Below are positions 1-12,899 of a stretch of DNA of 64,000 nucleotides, one piece after another; the stretch's first letter is position 1, and the number at the start of each line of letters is the position of its first letter. A model generated the notes under the pieces. It saw only the letters and a program-made list of their open reading frames with translations, had not been told where the DNA came from and made no database searches. The DNA comes from Corylus avellana. Lineage: Eukaryota > Streptophyta > Magnoliopsida > Fagales > Betulaceae. The DNA is taken from contig NC_081551.1 of NCBI RefSeq assembly GCF_901000735.1, positions 21,046,545 to 21,110,544 of the forward strand, in the 5' to 3' direction. The position numbers were made by a program, and so were the translations under genes.

Positions 1-147
1 TCTGATACACAAACATGATAAGCGGCTCAGAGCCAAAACAAAGTAATCCCATTCACACACACACGGGGGCATACATGCATTACGACGCATAGATACATTA
101 TACATGCATACATAGATGTGTATGACTGAGATGATAAATTTGGTTAC

Positions 148-310
148 CTGGGTTGTTGGCAGCCTGGGCCATTGTTAAGGTTCTCCTGGAACTTTGATTG
201 CCCGAGGAGATGATGCACACCTGGTGAAACAAATTTCTTGGTGAAGGGTGTTTTCTGAAAATTAGCGAATTTGGGAGAACTGCACGGGAATTATACACAA
301 GGGCTTCCAT
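148..310 (-). CDS. Alpha/beta-hydrolase gene, exon 1 only (leftmost tandem copy, rest outside window)
   Basis: This is the first coding exon of another member of the hydrolase array. It reads from an ATG at 310 to a GT donor at 146-147, giving 163 nt, the same length and end phase as exon 1 of copy A. The peptide starts MEALVYNSRAVLPNS and is rich in Ser, Arg and Lys, which would suit an organelle transit peptide (inference). It differs from copy A at many residues (RKHPSPRNLF against RKPPSPRIFF), so it is a separate paralogue and not an assembly repeat. Exons 2-7 would lie beyond base 1, so nothing can be said about its catalytic residues. Confidence 0.85.
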
Positions 311-1593
311 TCCAATGCAATAGAGGGTAACTTACGGCCTTTGCTGCTCACACGTCTCCGATTCCAAGAGTCTTGGTCAGAGTCTCAGACTAGAATCTCC
401 GCTTTGTTTGGACCCACCAATGACAGATAAATAAATTGAACAAATTTTGAGGATAAATGCAAAATTGGTCGTCGTGATATAACAAATAATTTATAAGTTC
501 ATATAGTAGCCTAAGAGCATGTTTAAAATTGCGTTTGAAAGTCTTAAAAGTGCTTTTAACACTCAAAAAGCCCGTTTGAAGAAAAAAATACTTGTTTGAT
601 AAAAAAATTAAAAGCGCTTTTAAAGGTCTAAAAAACTTAAAAATGATCAAAACGCACTTTTGGCAAACGCTTAAAAATGAAGCTTTTGCTCAAAAGCTCT
701 TTTTAACTTAAAACCCTATTTCTCAAACGCAATCTCAAACATGCTCTAAATTATAAATCATTACCTGTGGTATAAAAAATCACAGTCTATTACCTTAAAT
801 CAATTTTTATTAAGTAACTTAACAAAATTCATTATTTTGTCACATCATACTCAATAAAAACGCGACACGTGTTATTATGAATTTCTAACTAGAATTTTCT
901 ACATCATTTTATGACATCAACTAAGATTACATATCGGCCCTCACTCCATGTCATAACCGAAAATTAACCTATTATCATACTGCTACAGAAATCATACTGT
1001 TGCTAATCTGCCCTTCAATTTTCACTATTACTCAGTACATGCAGGATGGCCACATCAATCGTTTCTGCTGCTAATCTGCAGAGCAGTTTCCCCTTGAGCG
1101 AGTTTTGCTTCGACAAACTTCTTAAAAGAAGAGACATGGCAACAATATCTTTCTCCCAACACTATCTTGTTTTTCTAAAGGGCAACTTCAGCTAAAAGCT
1201 TTGTAAACGTGGGTTGAAAATCACAGATGCTTTAGATATGATCAGATGCAATGACCAAATGTCACGGGTGACCACTAAAAAAAACGTGTGGCCTGTAGTT
1301 GGAAATTGAACAGCAGTTGCTTCGAAGAATGCCACAATCCTCTTTCACGCGAAGAGGTCAAAAGGGTTCATATTATGAAGCTCTTAACAGTTAAGGCAAC
1401 AGAGCATGATTCAAGAACATAATTAACTTGTCAGCTGATAATAGAACTAGCAAATAGCTTGCATCAACAAGACGATGAGGTGATCAACATCAGAAACACT
1501 AAGCTCCACCGCACAAGGTTGGAAAGCTCAATATCTGTAAAATCTGCTATTGTCTTCATATCATTCTAGATATGCTTGAACGCACAGAAGTAT
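311..1593. other. Spacer between the leftmost copy and copy A
   Basis: About 311-450 is the upstream side of the leftmost hydrolase copy and resembles sequence upstream of copy A near 8380-8470. A hairpin element sits at 514-747. The remainder, about 1000-1593, is the 3' flank of copy A; it is related to the 3' flank of copy D near 21130-21740 (shared wording such as the GCAACA-containing stretch near 1140 and 21235). No open frame of interest is seen. Confidence 0.6.
514..747. mobile_element. MITE-like inverted-repeat element
   Basis: The ends are inverted copies: AGAGCATGTTTAAAATTGCG on the left, and on the right the reverse complement of AGAGCATGTTTGAGATTGCG. The interior is also a long imperfect palindrome built from GCTTTT/AAAAGC blocks. 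Related copies occur at about 9985-10125 (cut by a gap), 20849-21068 and 30040-30295. I could not fix a clean target duplication, so the superfamily is open; hAT-like is a guess. Confidence 0.7.
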
Positions 1594-4500
1594 TTAGATA
1601 GTGGTATCCTTGTTCTCCTGGAGAGATGCCTTTATAAAATCCAAAACAACTGAGGCTAATTCAGCTTGATGTGAAGTGTAACAATGATCAGCTCCTTCTA
1701 TAATATGTAATTTGTGGTTCGGTATGATCTTGGCAAACTCGAATGCGTCTTGAACTGGGATGACTTCATCAGCAGATCCATGGATGGTGAAGACCCTGTA
1801 TAAACAATACTGGTGAGTCTATACAGTACAAATACCATATATCAATAACAACCTAAAATGCATATGCATAGCGTGATTGGTGAATTGCTGCAGTTATACA
1901 GATAATGATTAGCAGCAGAGTCAGCTGTAAAAAAGATTACCTCAATTTTAGGTGTATAAAAACAACCAATTTCTTTATACACACAAAAAAATAAACGCAG
2001 CATCAAAATTAAAACATTCTACAAGGTAAGGAAAGTCCCTAGCTAGTAGGGAAAGCAAAAAAGAACAGGTACAGGCTTACAGCCCAATATTGAGGTAAAC
2101 AGTTTGTTCCCAAAATCTACTTAATATTTAGGGTTAAATACATTTGACCCCTTGTGGTTTAACAACTTTATTTTTTGCCCCCTAGTTTTTAGTTTTTATC
2201 ACAGGTAGTACCTCGGTTATTCATAAAGACGGAGATATCTACGTCAGCAGCCCTAAAAACTCAACACGTGTTCATATACCCAGTTAAAAATAATAAATAA
2301 ATAATAATAATTTTTTTAAAACTCAACACGTGGCTTGGCCGAAACCACGCCAGGCCCAATGGGGGTGGCTCAATAGCCTTGGGCCTTGGGGGTGGTTTTG
2401 GCCACCAAAACCACCCCCATTTTGCAACTTGGGGGTGGTACCCCCTTTTCCAAACAAAATTTTTCTTTTTTTTAAAAAACAAAATTTAATTTAATTTAAT
2501 GTTTTTAATTTTTTTTTTAAAAAAATATTTTTTTATTTTTAATTAGGTACATGGACACGTGTCGAGTTTTTAGGGGCGTTGAAGTGGATTTTCGTCAAAC
2601 TTTGGACGGAAGTTAGACGAAGGTATCATTTCCGTCTTTATAAATAACCGAGGTACCACCGGTAATAAAAACTAAAACTTACGAGACAAAAAATAAAGTT
2701 GTTAAACCACAAGGGGCAAAATAGTATTTAACCCTAATATTTAAGAAGAGTATTAGACTTTTCAGTGATCTATTCTCACCCTCGACTAATGCAAGGGGCA
2801 AGACACAAATATTTCTTTAATTTAATTTTATTTAGGACTAATAATTGGGTTATTAGTATTCAATTTTCAAGAGTCAAGTGTGTTTTTTGTAATTCAATAA
2901 ATAGGTGTTGCCCTAGATTAGGGTTTAGTCATTAGTCTATTCAAGTGTGTTTTGTACTCCATTGAAAGCAGACTTTGATGGAATAAAAATATATGGAATT
3001 GATACTCCTCTGTTTTTCTCTCCTCCCTAGCTTCTTTTTTCTCTCCCCTTAAGCTTCATTCTTTCTCCCCCTTTTAACAACTTTCCTTCTCCCTTCCCCT
3101 GTTTTAACTTCTTTCTCCTCTCTTTTCCCAACTTTCACTATGTGATTCTTGTGATTCTTGTTTAAAGCCAAACCTGATCGTTTCATACCGCCTCGCACAG
3201 AGTGTCTTTGATTTTGCACGACGCCTGCCATCTTTTTCACTGCCTCCATCAGCCAACACCGCTGCTGCATCATCTGACTCCCAGTTGCCGCTCGACCATA
3301 CCATCGTCCCCTTCAGTCGCCACCATCAGCCCACGTTATTGCCGCAGCATCAGACTCCCAGTTGCGCACGGACCTTTGGTCCTCTGTTTCATGCGTGTTT
3401 TACTGAGACATGTTCTGGTCTTTGTTTCACATAAAGACTATTCCACCTCATACATTTCTGGCCCATATTATAAAAAGAGAGAGAGATAAGTTTTGGACGC
3501 TTGCTGCTTAGACAACATGTCAACTTGTTCAAAGGCTTGGTCGACCAAGATGATAAACAATAGTCCGATAGTAAATCCCAAGAGGGTTGGTCGATGCCTC
3601 AGTCGACCATGGTAGTGAAATCGCATATTTTTCCTTGAAAACCTAGTTTCTCGATTGACCGAACTTAAGGCTTGATCAACAGAGACCCACTGCTGAGTGT
3701 TTTAAACTTAACCGACTTTGACCTAAAACCTTGATTTTTCCTCTCTCTATATAAGCATATCATACCAAGACTTCCAAACAGCAAGAGAGGCAGTTTGTCA
3801 ATTGTTTTGGCGAGGTTTATTATTGTTCTTGAGCCTAAACATGTCAAAATATTCTCCTAGTTTCTTCTTAACCTTTCAAACGATAGAATAGCCCGCAACT
3901 ACCAGAGTTCCGGTTTTGAAGCAAACAAGGTTCATTCATGAAGGTGTTCCATATAGAAGAAGGCTAGGGGTTCTGGAGCCACTGCGATGGGAGGTGAACG
4001 CGTCGTTTACCAGAGTTGCAAATTGGGTCTTCAAAGTTACAAAAGTTTTGTAAGTAAGACCATATGTAACATAAGTCTTTTATAATGAATTCCTTTAGAG
4101 TTGAGAGTTGGCTGGCTCCCGGAGTAGTTTTACTTTTGAAGAGTTCTTCAAAAGGTTACTACTTCGTTACCAAAATCTCTGTGTTTATTTATTTTATAGC
4201 TTTCTTGATTTTGGTATCGATATTTGTGGTTGGATTGAAAGTTGATAACTTTATTAATCTTGATTGTTGTTAAGATTGAGATATTCATTGTTTGTTACAA
4301 CTTGGAGTATAAATCTGAAATTTCAGATTTGGCTAGCTAATCATAAATCTGATAATTACTGCCTGAAATTGGGGCAATTAACAAAAAAATGGTTTAAACT
4401 TCATGGGCCATCAGGCTTTCCTCAATCGTCTCGAAAGACAATAATTGCTAGCAGAATGTTTGCAATCATGAACCATCAGGAAGAAATGTTCTATATAACC

Positions 4501-7500
4501 ATGTTTTCACAATAATATGTTAAGAATCATCATGTTTCATAACACATGATAAACTTGGTCAACCAAGAAATGAAAGAACAAGTAAAAGCAAAATGTTAGA
4601 CAATTTTTTTCCTCACCTGCACTCTTTGGGAATCTGAAGACATGCTTCATGCATATTTGTACGTAAGCGATCCATTAAACTTTCCTCAGTCACACGGTAA
4701 TTAACACCTCCTACAAAGTATCAAAATATAGGCCATGTTATAATTGTAAGTCACTTACACCAGTAACAATTAATTTTCTCTTCCAAAATTCAAATGAAAG
4801 AAAACAATCAGTTTAAGATGTAGTGCTACAATTAATAATGGATTTATGCTCAATCCAAAAGTATCTGAGAAGTGAACAAGAAACTTGGGCAAAGGCCAAA
4901 ATGTTGAGGCAGAAAAGGATGTGAAAACAAGTACTCACCAAACTGAAACATTTCAGATCCTCAAGCATACATGACCGTGTTGAACATAAACTAACAGGTT
5001 ACCTTTTTGATCCTTAATGTCAAAAAATCCATCCTCCTTGATTTTTTGCATAAAGTCTTTCCCGAAGCGTTCTTCAATGCCTTTCGTCAGATCATAACGT
5101 CCAGAAACATTGACAACTGTGTCGATATCATGATATTTTGAAGCATACAGTAGTACCACATTGCCTCCTGCAATTACATTTGTTCAGCACTTACATGAGA
5201 CGAAATTACACCTAAAAAACACATTATTTAATGAAGGCAACAGACCTTTAAAAGAAATATAGGGGTAAACATACTAACACAAAAATGAAAGGTGGACAAG
5301 CTTTGGGGCAAAGGCTAGGCTATGTATTTACGTAGAGATTTCTTGTTCAAGGGTTGTGGATGCCATTTCATACAGAATTTGAATATAAAGAAAATAAATT
5401 CCAAATATCTCATTTTTCTGTGTGAATCTCCGAATTTGAATTCTACACCAAAACTTTGATGTGTGCATTTGGGAAGATGAAGTAGCTAGACATTATTCAC
5501 ATTTCCTACTATGGAGATATTCCACAAGAACAAACTAAAGCACAATTATCGCTGTGTGTATGAACAGCAGCAGCACGCTGCAACAAACACCACATCCACA
5601 CTCATTTCCTCCATAACAGCCAGACTGCTGCTTCCATTATCACTAGTAATATAACTGTTCTAGAAAGAGGGAAGCGTTTAGAGGAAACATTTGTCCGGGG
5701 TGTAGGTTCCATCCAAGCAACAATCTCAAAAATGATGAGAGATATAGAGAGAGAGAGAGCTCTTGCTTTGAAACCAAGAGACTCGCAAATGCAACTAAGG
5801 CACAAAAAACATAAAGATAGAAGAAGATGGTGTGGTGATGACAGTGATAATGATGACAAGTGGGGACAAACCATCTATAAACTTGTTCTTTCTTATCAGT
5901 AAACCTGCATATGTTGACTATGTCTGATAATCCAACATACCTTTACTATGCCCAAGGATTGCACTTATTATACGGTTTGCACCAGAGAAGTGTTTGACTA
6001 CAGCATGTAAGTCATCAGCCTCTTTACAGTAGTTACCAAACTCAAATGAACCTTCACTTTCACTGAAAAAGCATGATACAACACTAAATCAGCATGAAGG
6101 GCAGTGTGTAGGGTGAGAACTCCCATGACTGACATTCAAAACTAGACCATATACCACATGTTTAAGTCACAGAAGAAAACATGATAGAGATGGAGAACAA
6201 AAATATAAATGCAGTCATTCTTTCCACAATTGCAATCTCATCTCTTTCTTTCTTAGCTTTTCTTTTCCTAGAAATCAACTGCAATCTTACTGTGTAGTGC
6301 ATGGGCCTTAAAATTTCTTGCCAATAGAGTATGCCCTTATAAGTCCGAAAAGGTTTCTCTCCCATTAAGAACCATGGCAAGAATTTGACTAAAAATCGTC
6401 ACTAAACAAAGAAGCTACAATAACAAATTCAAAATAGATAAATCAGTGAAATGCTAAAATACAACCCTACAAAAAGTTTCACATTCGTACTCAACCAAGA
6501 GAAAATGGCTTCTCATTTGGTCAGGATTTTTCCTGTACTCGTATCAAAGAGCACAGATAACCACGGCACTAGAACTGTAGGATTAAAATAATTCTACCCC
6601 AACCAAAATCTTATAGTCTAACTTTTAAAACAAATCATTGCATTAAGACTAACGAATTCCAAGTTTAGGGATTTTTTATGATTCCATTCAGCAACCCATA
6701 GACTGACTAGATAAAATTATGGCAGATGGCAAGGATGCAATTGCACATGATCTTAGATTATCTAGAGAAATTTATTTACTGCTAGATACTTTTGTGATTG
6801 ATGAGACCAGCTAAGAATATCATTAACTGGAGTCTCAGAATTTGCATTTAGGTATTTTTATATCACAATATTAAAGCATTCACCATTATAAGTTATACGC
6901 CTTCTATTACTAAAGTAGTAGCTATGGTGTGTAGCCGACACTACGTAAAAATATGTACACACTATCTCCAAACAACAAGAAGATAAAAGTAATAAAACAT
7001 CAGTAAAATTCATCCAAAAAAAAATAATACAAGATCAGAAATCTTTATAAAATCTATAAAATCTTACATTTACATTCTGTAAGTCTACCAGCTTACCCAT
7101 TTCCAGCAAAGTCAAAACGGAAGGCACTGATTCTTTCATTTTCCAATGCAACAGCAAGGTTCACCATAATATTATCTCCCTGGACGTGGAAAAACAGAAA
7201 TCTAAAACTTTCCCCCCACCCCCCCCCAAAAAAAGACAATTTATGATGAATGCATATACATACATAAAATTTACATAGTAAATCCAACAATCCAAATATT
7301 GTGGGGGGAAAAAAAAAGTATTAGAAAAAAAAAAAAAAGAAAAAAAAGAAACAGGAAATACAAAGAAACAAAAAAGATCCCTTATGCATATTAGAAACAC
7401 CAACCTTCGAGGACCGATAACCGTGGCATATGATTACAATCTCCGGAGATTCAGTTTCATGCAATATGCCCACAAGTTTTTCACCATATTTGTTTGGTAT

Positions 7501-8379
7501 TATGACTTTACGCTGAACCACTGAAACAGTGAAATACATAAATCAGTAATAAATTTTTGGGCTGAAAAATACTTTTAGTCCTTGAATTTGACCCAGTTTC
7601 AACTTTCCTCCTCGAAATTTAAAAATTTCAATTTAGTCCATGGATAATTCAGAAGGCATCCTTCCGTCCATCAATTGAGCATGCCATATCAAGTTATAAC
7701 CATGGCAAAATCAACCTTCCTTTAGCCACTAATTAACGGCTAATAGACGTTGTTCAGGAACAAAATTGGAACTTTTCAAATGCCAGTCACAAAAATCAAA
7801 TCCCACTGATTCTCCACAAACCCACATCAGATTCATTTCATAGAACCTTGTACGAAGCACAAATACATCACAAATTGTTAATCATTAATCTCTGGGTGAC
7901 TGGGTGTATCATTAATTTCGTTTCTTACTCATTTGCATTGAGCTGCATCTTCACCATCGTAAAATTTCTTGCATCAAAACCATTGGTTACAGCTATAGCT
8001 ATCGCATATAGTACACCCTTTATCATCTAAAGCCATACCTTTGCCATCATTCGTTAATGGGTCATGCTCAATTTCACGGTTTGTTTCTCATACACAGAAT
8101 TGATCAGAGCCAAAACAAGACAGTAATCCCATTCACACACACACACACACAGGGGCATAAATGCATAGATACATACATAGATAGATGTGTATTACTGAGA
8201 TGATGAATTTTGTTACCTGGGTTTTGTGCAGCCTGTGCCATCCTTAAGGTTCTCCTGGAACTTTGCTTGCCTGATGAGACGATGCACTCCTGGTGAAAAA
8301 AAATTCTTGGTGAAGGGGGTTTTCTGAAAATTAGCGAATTTGGGAGCACTAGATGGAAATTACACACAAGGGTTTCCAT
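1594..8379 (-). CDS. Alpha/beta-hydrolase superfamily protein (serine aminopeptidase S33/esterase-like), copy A, complete
   Basis: Seven exons join in frame: 8217-8379, 7405-7520, 7097-7179, 5941-6062, 5003-5167, 4617-4710 and 1594-1795. They total 945 nt and encode 314 aa, and all introns are GT-AG. Exon 1 encodes a Ser/Arg-rich N terminus that resembles a transit peptide, with a second Met near residue 47. Visible hydrolase motifs are the oxyanion HG at 87-88 (ICHGYRSSK), nucleophile Ser160 in GHSKG, Asp257 in HGSADEVIP and His285 in EGADHCY. This set fits a Ser-Asp-His hydrolase with a compact fold. The substrate cannot be read from sequence. Intron 6 (1796-4616) is enlarged by transposon sequence. 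The neighbours on both sides are paralogues in the same direction. An intact catalytic triad makes this the reference member of the array. Confidence 0.92.
1850..4556. mobile_element. Nested transposon insertion inside intron 6 of copy A
   Basis: Copy D has a 108-bp intron 6 (21946-22053). Its two ends match the two ends of the 2.8-kb intron 6 of copy A, around 1796-1850 and 4556-4616, so most of the sequence between them is inserted. The insert contains the Mutator-type element at 2131-2734 and then LTR-like sequence (about 2750-4290) with a leader-like, CT-rich tract near 3010-3120 and repeats of the form TCGACC. No gag or pol frame remains. Copy B carries the same insert at about 10226-12840, so the insertion came before the A/B duplication. 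The exact outer ends are approximate. Confidence 0.7.
2131..2734. mobile_element. Non-autonomous Mutator-like element (MULE-MITE) with 9-bp target duplication
   Basis: The element starts GGGTTAAATAC and ends GTATTTAACCC, with terminal inverted repeats of roughly 100 bp or more. It is flanked by a perfect 9-bp direct repeat TAATATTTA at 2122-2130 and 2735-2743. A 9-bp duplication with long inverted ends is the known signature of Mutator-type elements. It has no transposase frame. The centre (about 2335-2450) is GC-rich and made of inverted GGGGTGG/CCACCCC words. A second copy with the same target duplication is at 10374-10966. Confidence 0.85.
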
Positions 8380-10125
8380 TTTTGAAGCGATAGAAGATAA
8401 CTTACAGCCTTTGCTGCTCAGTGCTCACTACTCACTAGTCTCTGCTTCCACGAGTCTTAGCTCAGACTACAGCATCTCAGCTGTGCTCAGTGAGAGATAA
8501 ATAAACACTTATAGGATTTTAATTATTTAATTATAACAATAATTAAGATTTTTTAAATATATGATATTATGTCTTAAAATTATAAAATACATTGTTTAAA
8601 ATAGAATAATATACCACATTTTCATCTCAATATTCCACTACAATGTGATAATCACAAAAATCCTTAGATTTTTTTTAAATATATATTCAAAAGTTAATTA
8701 AAACTGTTACGTTAGAATCGTGATATAATTGTAAAATAAAATCCTAGTTTCTAGTACTACTCTTTGAAAAAAAATAATAATAATAATAATATTATATATT
8801 TGTACGTACTTTTTTGAACTTTATTATTTTATTTTGTGTTAATTTCTCATAGAAGTATAAGTAAGTTCAAAATTAAAGAACTATATTGATAGCATTATAT
8901 CTTGGAAAAACTAAGAATTCATCTAAAATAATTTTAAGGAATTGGATAAATTGAATATAAAAATAAAATAAATTTTAAATTATATATTTGTCTTAAAGCT
9001 AGTTGGAATGAGATGTTAGTCTAGTATGAAAGTTATGTTTGTAAAAATTATATCAACTACAAGTCTACAACTAAATAATTAATTAGAATGACAAGACATG
9101 ACCAACCATTCTTGCTAGAGAGGTGCATTGGAAGATTACTTGTTGCCTGTTTGGTTGCTTTTTAGAACCGTGAGAAATAAGATTAGCACCAAGACAAATG
9201 CAGAAGTTAAAAAGGTTGAATTAGAGTAAAGTTGAAAAATACATTTTTATCTTGCAATTATTGTTCAATAATGCTAATGTAATTTAGTAGTTATTAAAAA
9301 AATTCAAAATTCAAAATTGATTAAAACTATCATTTCAGCATTGTAAAATAAAAATATAATTTCTTTTAGCGTTACTCATGAATTAATAGTTAAATTGTTT
9401 CCAATGTTGTGGCATGAACATCATCTTGCAAAACCATCAACTCCTCTATTGCTGCTGTAAGTGATAGGAATAAGAAGACCATAAAGTCATTACCATTTTT
9501 TAAAAAATTAAAATTGCAATTGCTATTAGAGTACTATATAATTTTACTACAAGTTATTTACAAACGGACATAACAGTCCAAGTCAACCGTTAACACAATT
9601 AAATTTACATGTCAAAATTTTGTTTCTTAATTTCTTACTCATGTTTCCCAAGAGTTGGTTAGTAGAGACTATCAGATTATCTATATATCTCTGTAGGATA
9701 GTTAGAAGACAAAAATATAGTATATAGCATTATTCTTATGATAAAATAATTTTGTTTTTCATGTACTTTTGGCAACAACAAAAAAACACCGTACATAAAC
9801 ACTATGTTGGAGGATGTATGATATGTCCTTAATTATGTACTATGTTGGAGGATGTATGATATGTCCTTAATTCTTGAATACCACTTACCCAAGAAACCGA
9901 TATAGATATACTCAACTCTCAAGTGCAGTTATTTAATGCCGACAGGAATTCTATTGTGATTTATGCTAAAGTCTAAGAGTCTGTTTGAAACTGCGTTTGA
10001 GTAATAGACTTTTTAAGTCAAAAATCATTTTTTAACAAAAGCTTTATTTTTAAGCTTTCGCCAAAAGTGCGTTTTGATCATTTTTAAAATAAAAAAGTCC
10101 AAAAAAAAAAAAAAAAATTTGAAAT
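8380..10125. other. Upstream region of copy A, AT-rich, ending at a gap
   Basis: No gene is seen. The first 100 bp hold the likely promoter and leader of copy A. A 34-bp unit containing GGAGGATGTATGATATG is repeated at 9801 and 9839 (period 38). A hairpin element of the 514-747 family starts at about 9985 and is cut by the N run. The whole stretch recurs, with scattered base changes, at 19249-20990 upstream of copy C. Confidence 0.7.
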
Positions 10126-10225
10126 NNNNNNNNNNNNNNNNNNNNNNNNNNNNNNNNNNNNNNNNNNNNNNNNNNNNNNNNNNNNNNNNNNNNNNNNNNN
10201 NNNNNNNNNNNNNNNNNNNNNNNNN
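10126..10225. other. Assembly gap (100 N)
   Basis: Exactly 100 N, the usual placeholder for a gap of unknown size. The left side ends inside a hairpin element upstream of copy A; the right side starts inside intron 6 of copy B. The last exon of copy B and any intergenic DNA are missing here. Confidence 0.98.
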
Positions 10226-10373
10226 ACAAAAAAATAAACGCAGCATCAAAATTAAAACATTCTACAAGGTAAGGAAAGTCCCTAGCTAGTAGCAAAAGCA
10301 AAAAAGAACAGGTACAGGCTTACAGCCCAATATTGAGGTAAACAGTTTGTTCCCAAAGTCTACTTAATATTTA

Positions 10374-10966
10374 GGGTTAAATACTTTTGACCCCTTGTGG
10401 TTTAACAACTTTATTTTTTGCCCCTTAGGTTTTAGTTTTTATCACAAGTAGTACCTCGGTTACTCATAAAGACGGAGATATCCACGTCAGCAACCCTAAA
10501 AACTCAACATGTGTCCATATACCTAATTAAAAATAAATAATAAATAATAATAATAATTTTTTTAAAACTCAACACGTGGCCTGGCCGAAACCATCTCAGG
10601 CCAAACAGGGGTGGCTCAATAGTCTTGGGGGTGGTTTTGGCCACCCTCAAAACCACCCCCATTTTGCAACTTGGGGGTGGCCAAACCACCCCCAAGGGCC
10701 ACCCCTTTTCCAAACAAAAAATTTCTTTTTATTTTTTTTCAAAACAAAATTTAATTTAATGTTTTTAATTTTTTAAAAAAAAAAATTATTTTTTTTATTT
10801 TTAATTAGGTACATGGACACATGTCGAGTTTTTAAGGGCGCTGACGTGAATTTCTGTCAAATTTTGGACGGAAGTTAGAAGGAGGTACCATTTCCGTCTT
10901 TATAAATAACCGAGGTACCACCTGTGATAAAAACTAAAACCTAAGGGGCCCAATAATATTTAACCC
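10374..10966. mobile_element. Second copy of the MULE-MITE, in copy B
   Basis: Same ends (GGGTTAAATAC to TTTAACCC) and the same flanking TAATATTTA at 10365-10373 and 10967-10975 as the element at 2131-2734, so it was duplicated with the gene and did not insert independently. It has a short deletion in the right inverted repeat and a more extended GGGGTGG/CCACCCC core (about 10605-10710). Confidence 0.85.
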
Positions 10967-12899
10967 TAATATTTAAGAAGAGTATTAGACTTTTCAGTGA
11001 TCTATTCTCACCCTCGACTAATGCAAGGGGCAAGACACAAATTTTTCTTTAATTTAATTTTATTTAGGACTAATAATTGGGTTATTAGTATTCAATTTTC
11101 AAGAGTCAAGTATGTTTTTTGTAATTCAATAAATAGGTGTTGCCCTAGATTAGGGTTTAGTCATTAGTCTATTCAACTGTGTTTTGTACTCCATTGAAAC
11201 CAGACTTTAATGGAATAAAAATATATGGAATTGATACCCATCTGTCTTTCTCTCCTCCCTAGCTTCTTTTTTCTCTCTCCCCTTAAGCTTCATTCTTTCT
11301 CCCCCTTTTAACAACTTTCCTTCTCCCTTCCCCTCTTTTAACTTCTTTCTCCTCTCTTTTCCCTACTTTCACTATGTGATTCTTGCGATTCTTGCTTAAA
11401 GCCAAACCTGATCGTTTCATACCGCCTCGCACAGAGTGTCTTTGGTTTTGCACGGTGCCTGCCATCTTTTTCACTGGTTGCCGCTAGACCATCTTGCCAT
11501 CTTTTTCACTGCCTCCATCAGCCAACACCGCTGCTGCATCATCTGACTCCCACTTGCCACTCAACCATACCATCGTCCCGTCAGTCGCTACCATCAGCCC
11601 ATGTTATTGCTGCAGCATCAGACTCCCAGTTGCTGCTCAAATCGCCATCAACACGAACCTTTGGTCCTCTGTTTCGTGCATGTTTTACTGAGACCTGTTC
11701 TGGTCTTTGTTTCACATAAAGACTATTCCACCTCATACATTTCTGGCCCATATTATAAAAAGAGAGAGATAAGTTTTGGACTCTTGCTGCTTAGACAACA
11801 TGTCAACTTGTTTGAAGGCTTGGTCGACCAAGATGATACACAATAGTCCGATAGTAAAACCCGAGAGGGTTGGTCGATGCCTCGGTCGACCATGGTAGTG
11901 AAATCGCATATTTTTCCTTGAAAACCTAGTTTCTCGATTGACCGAACTTAAGGCTCGATCGACAGAGACCCGCTGCTGAGTGTTTTAAACTTAACCGACT
12001 TTGACATTTAAACCTTGATATTTCCTCTCTCTATATAAGCATATCATACCAAGACTTCCAAACAGCAAGAGAGGCAGTTTGTCAATTGTTTTGGCGAGGT
12101 TTATTATTGTTCTTGAGCCTAAACATATCAAAATATTCTCCTAGTTTCTTCTTAACCTTTTAAACGATAGAATAGCCCGCAACTACCAGAGTTTCGGTTT
12201 TGAAGCAAACAAGGTTCATTCATGAAGGTGTTCCATATAGAAGAAGGCCACGGGTTCTGGAGCGACTGCGACGGGAGGTGAATGCGTCATTTACCAGCGT
12301 TGCAAATTGGGTCTTCAGAGTTACAGAAGTTTTGTAAGTAAGACCATATGTAACATAAGTCTTTTATAATGAATTCCTTTAGAGTTGAGAGTTGGCTGGC
12401 TCCCGGAGTGGTTTTACTTTTGAAGAGTTCTTCAAAAGGTTACCACTTCATTACCAAAATCTCTGTGTTTATTTATTTTATAGCTTTCTTGATTTTGGTA
12501 TCGATATTTGTGGTGGATTGAAAGTTGATAACTTTATTAATCTTGATTGTTGTTAAGATTGAGATATTCATTGTTTGTTACAACTTGGAGTATAAATCTG
12601 AAATTTCAGATTTGGCTAGCTAATCATAAATCTGATAATTACTGCCTGAAATTGGGGCAATTAACAAAAAAATGGTTTAAACTTCATGGGCCATCAGGCT
12701 TTCCTCAATCGTCTCGAAAGACAATAATTGCTAGCAGAATGTTTGCAATCATGAACCATCAGGAAGAAATGTTCTATATAACCATGTTTTCACAATAATA
12801 TGTTAAGAATCATCATGTTTCATAACACATGATAAACTTGGTCAACCAAGAAATGAAAGAACAAGTAAAAGCAAAATGTTAGACAATTTTTTTCCTCAC

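Noticed and set aside
10025..10301. Frames running across the N gap
   Set aside because: Products are mostly undefined residues and have no meaning.
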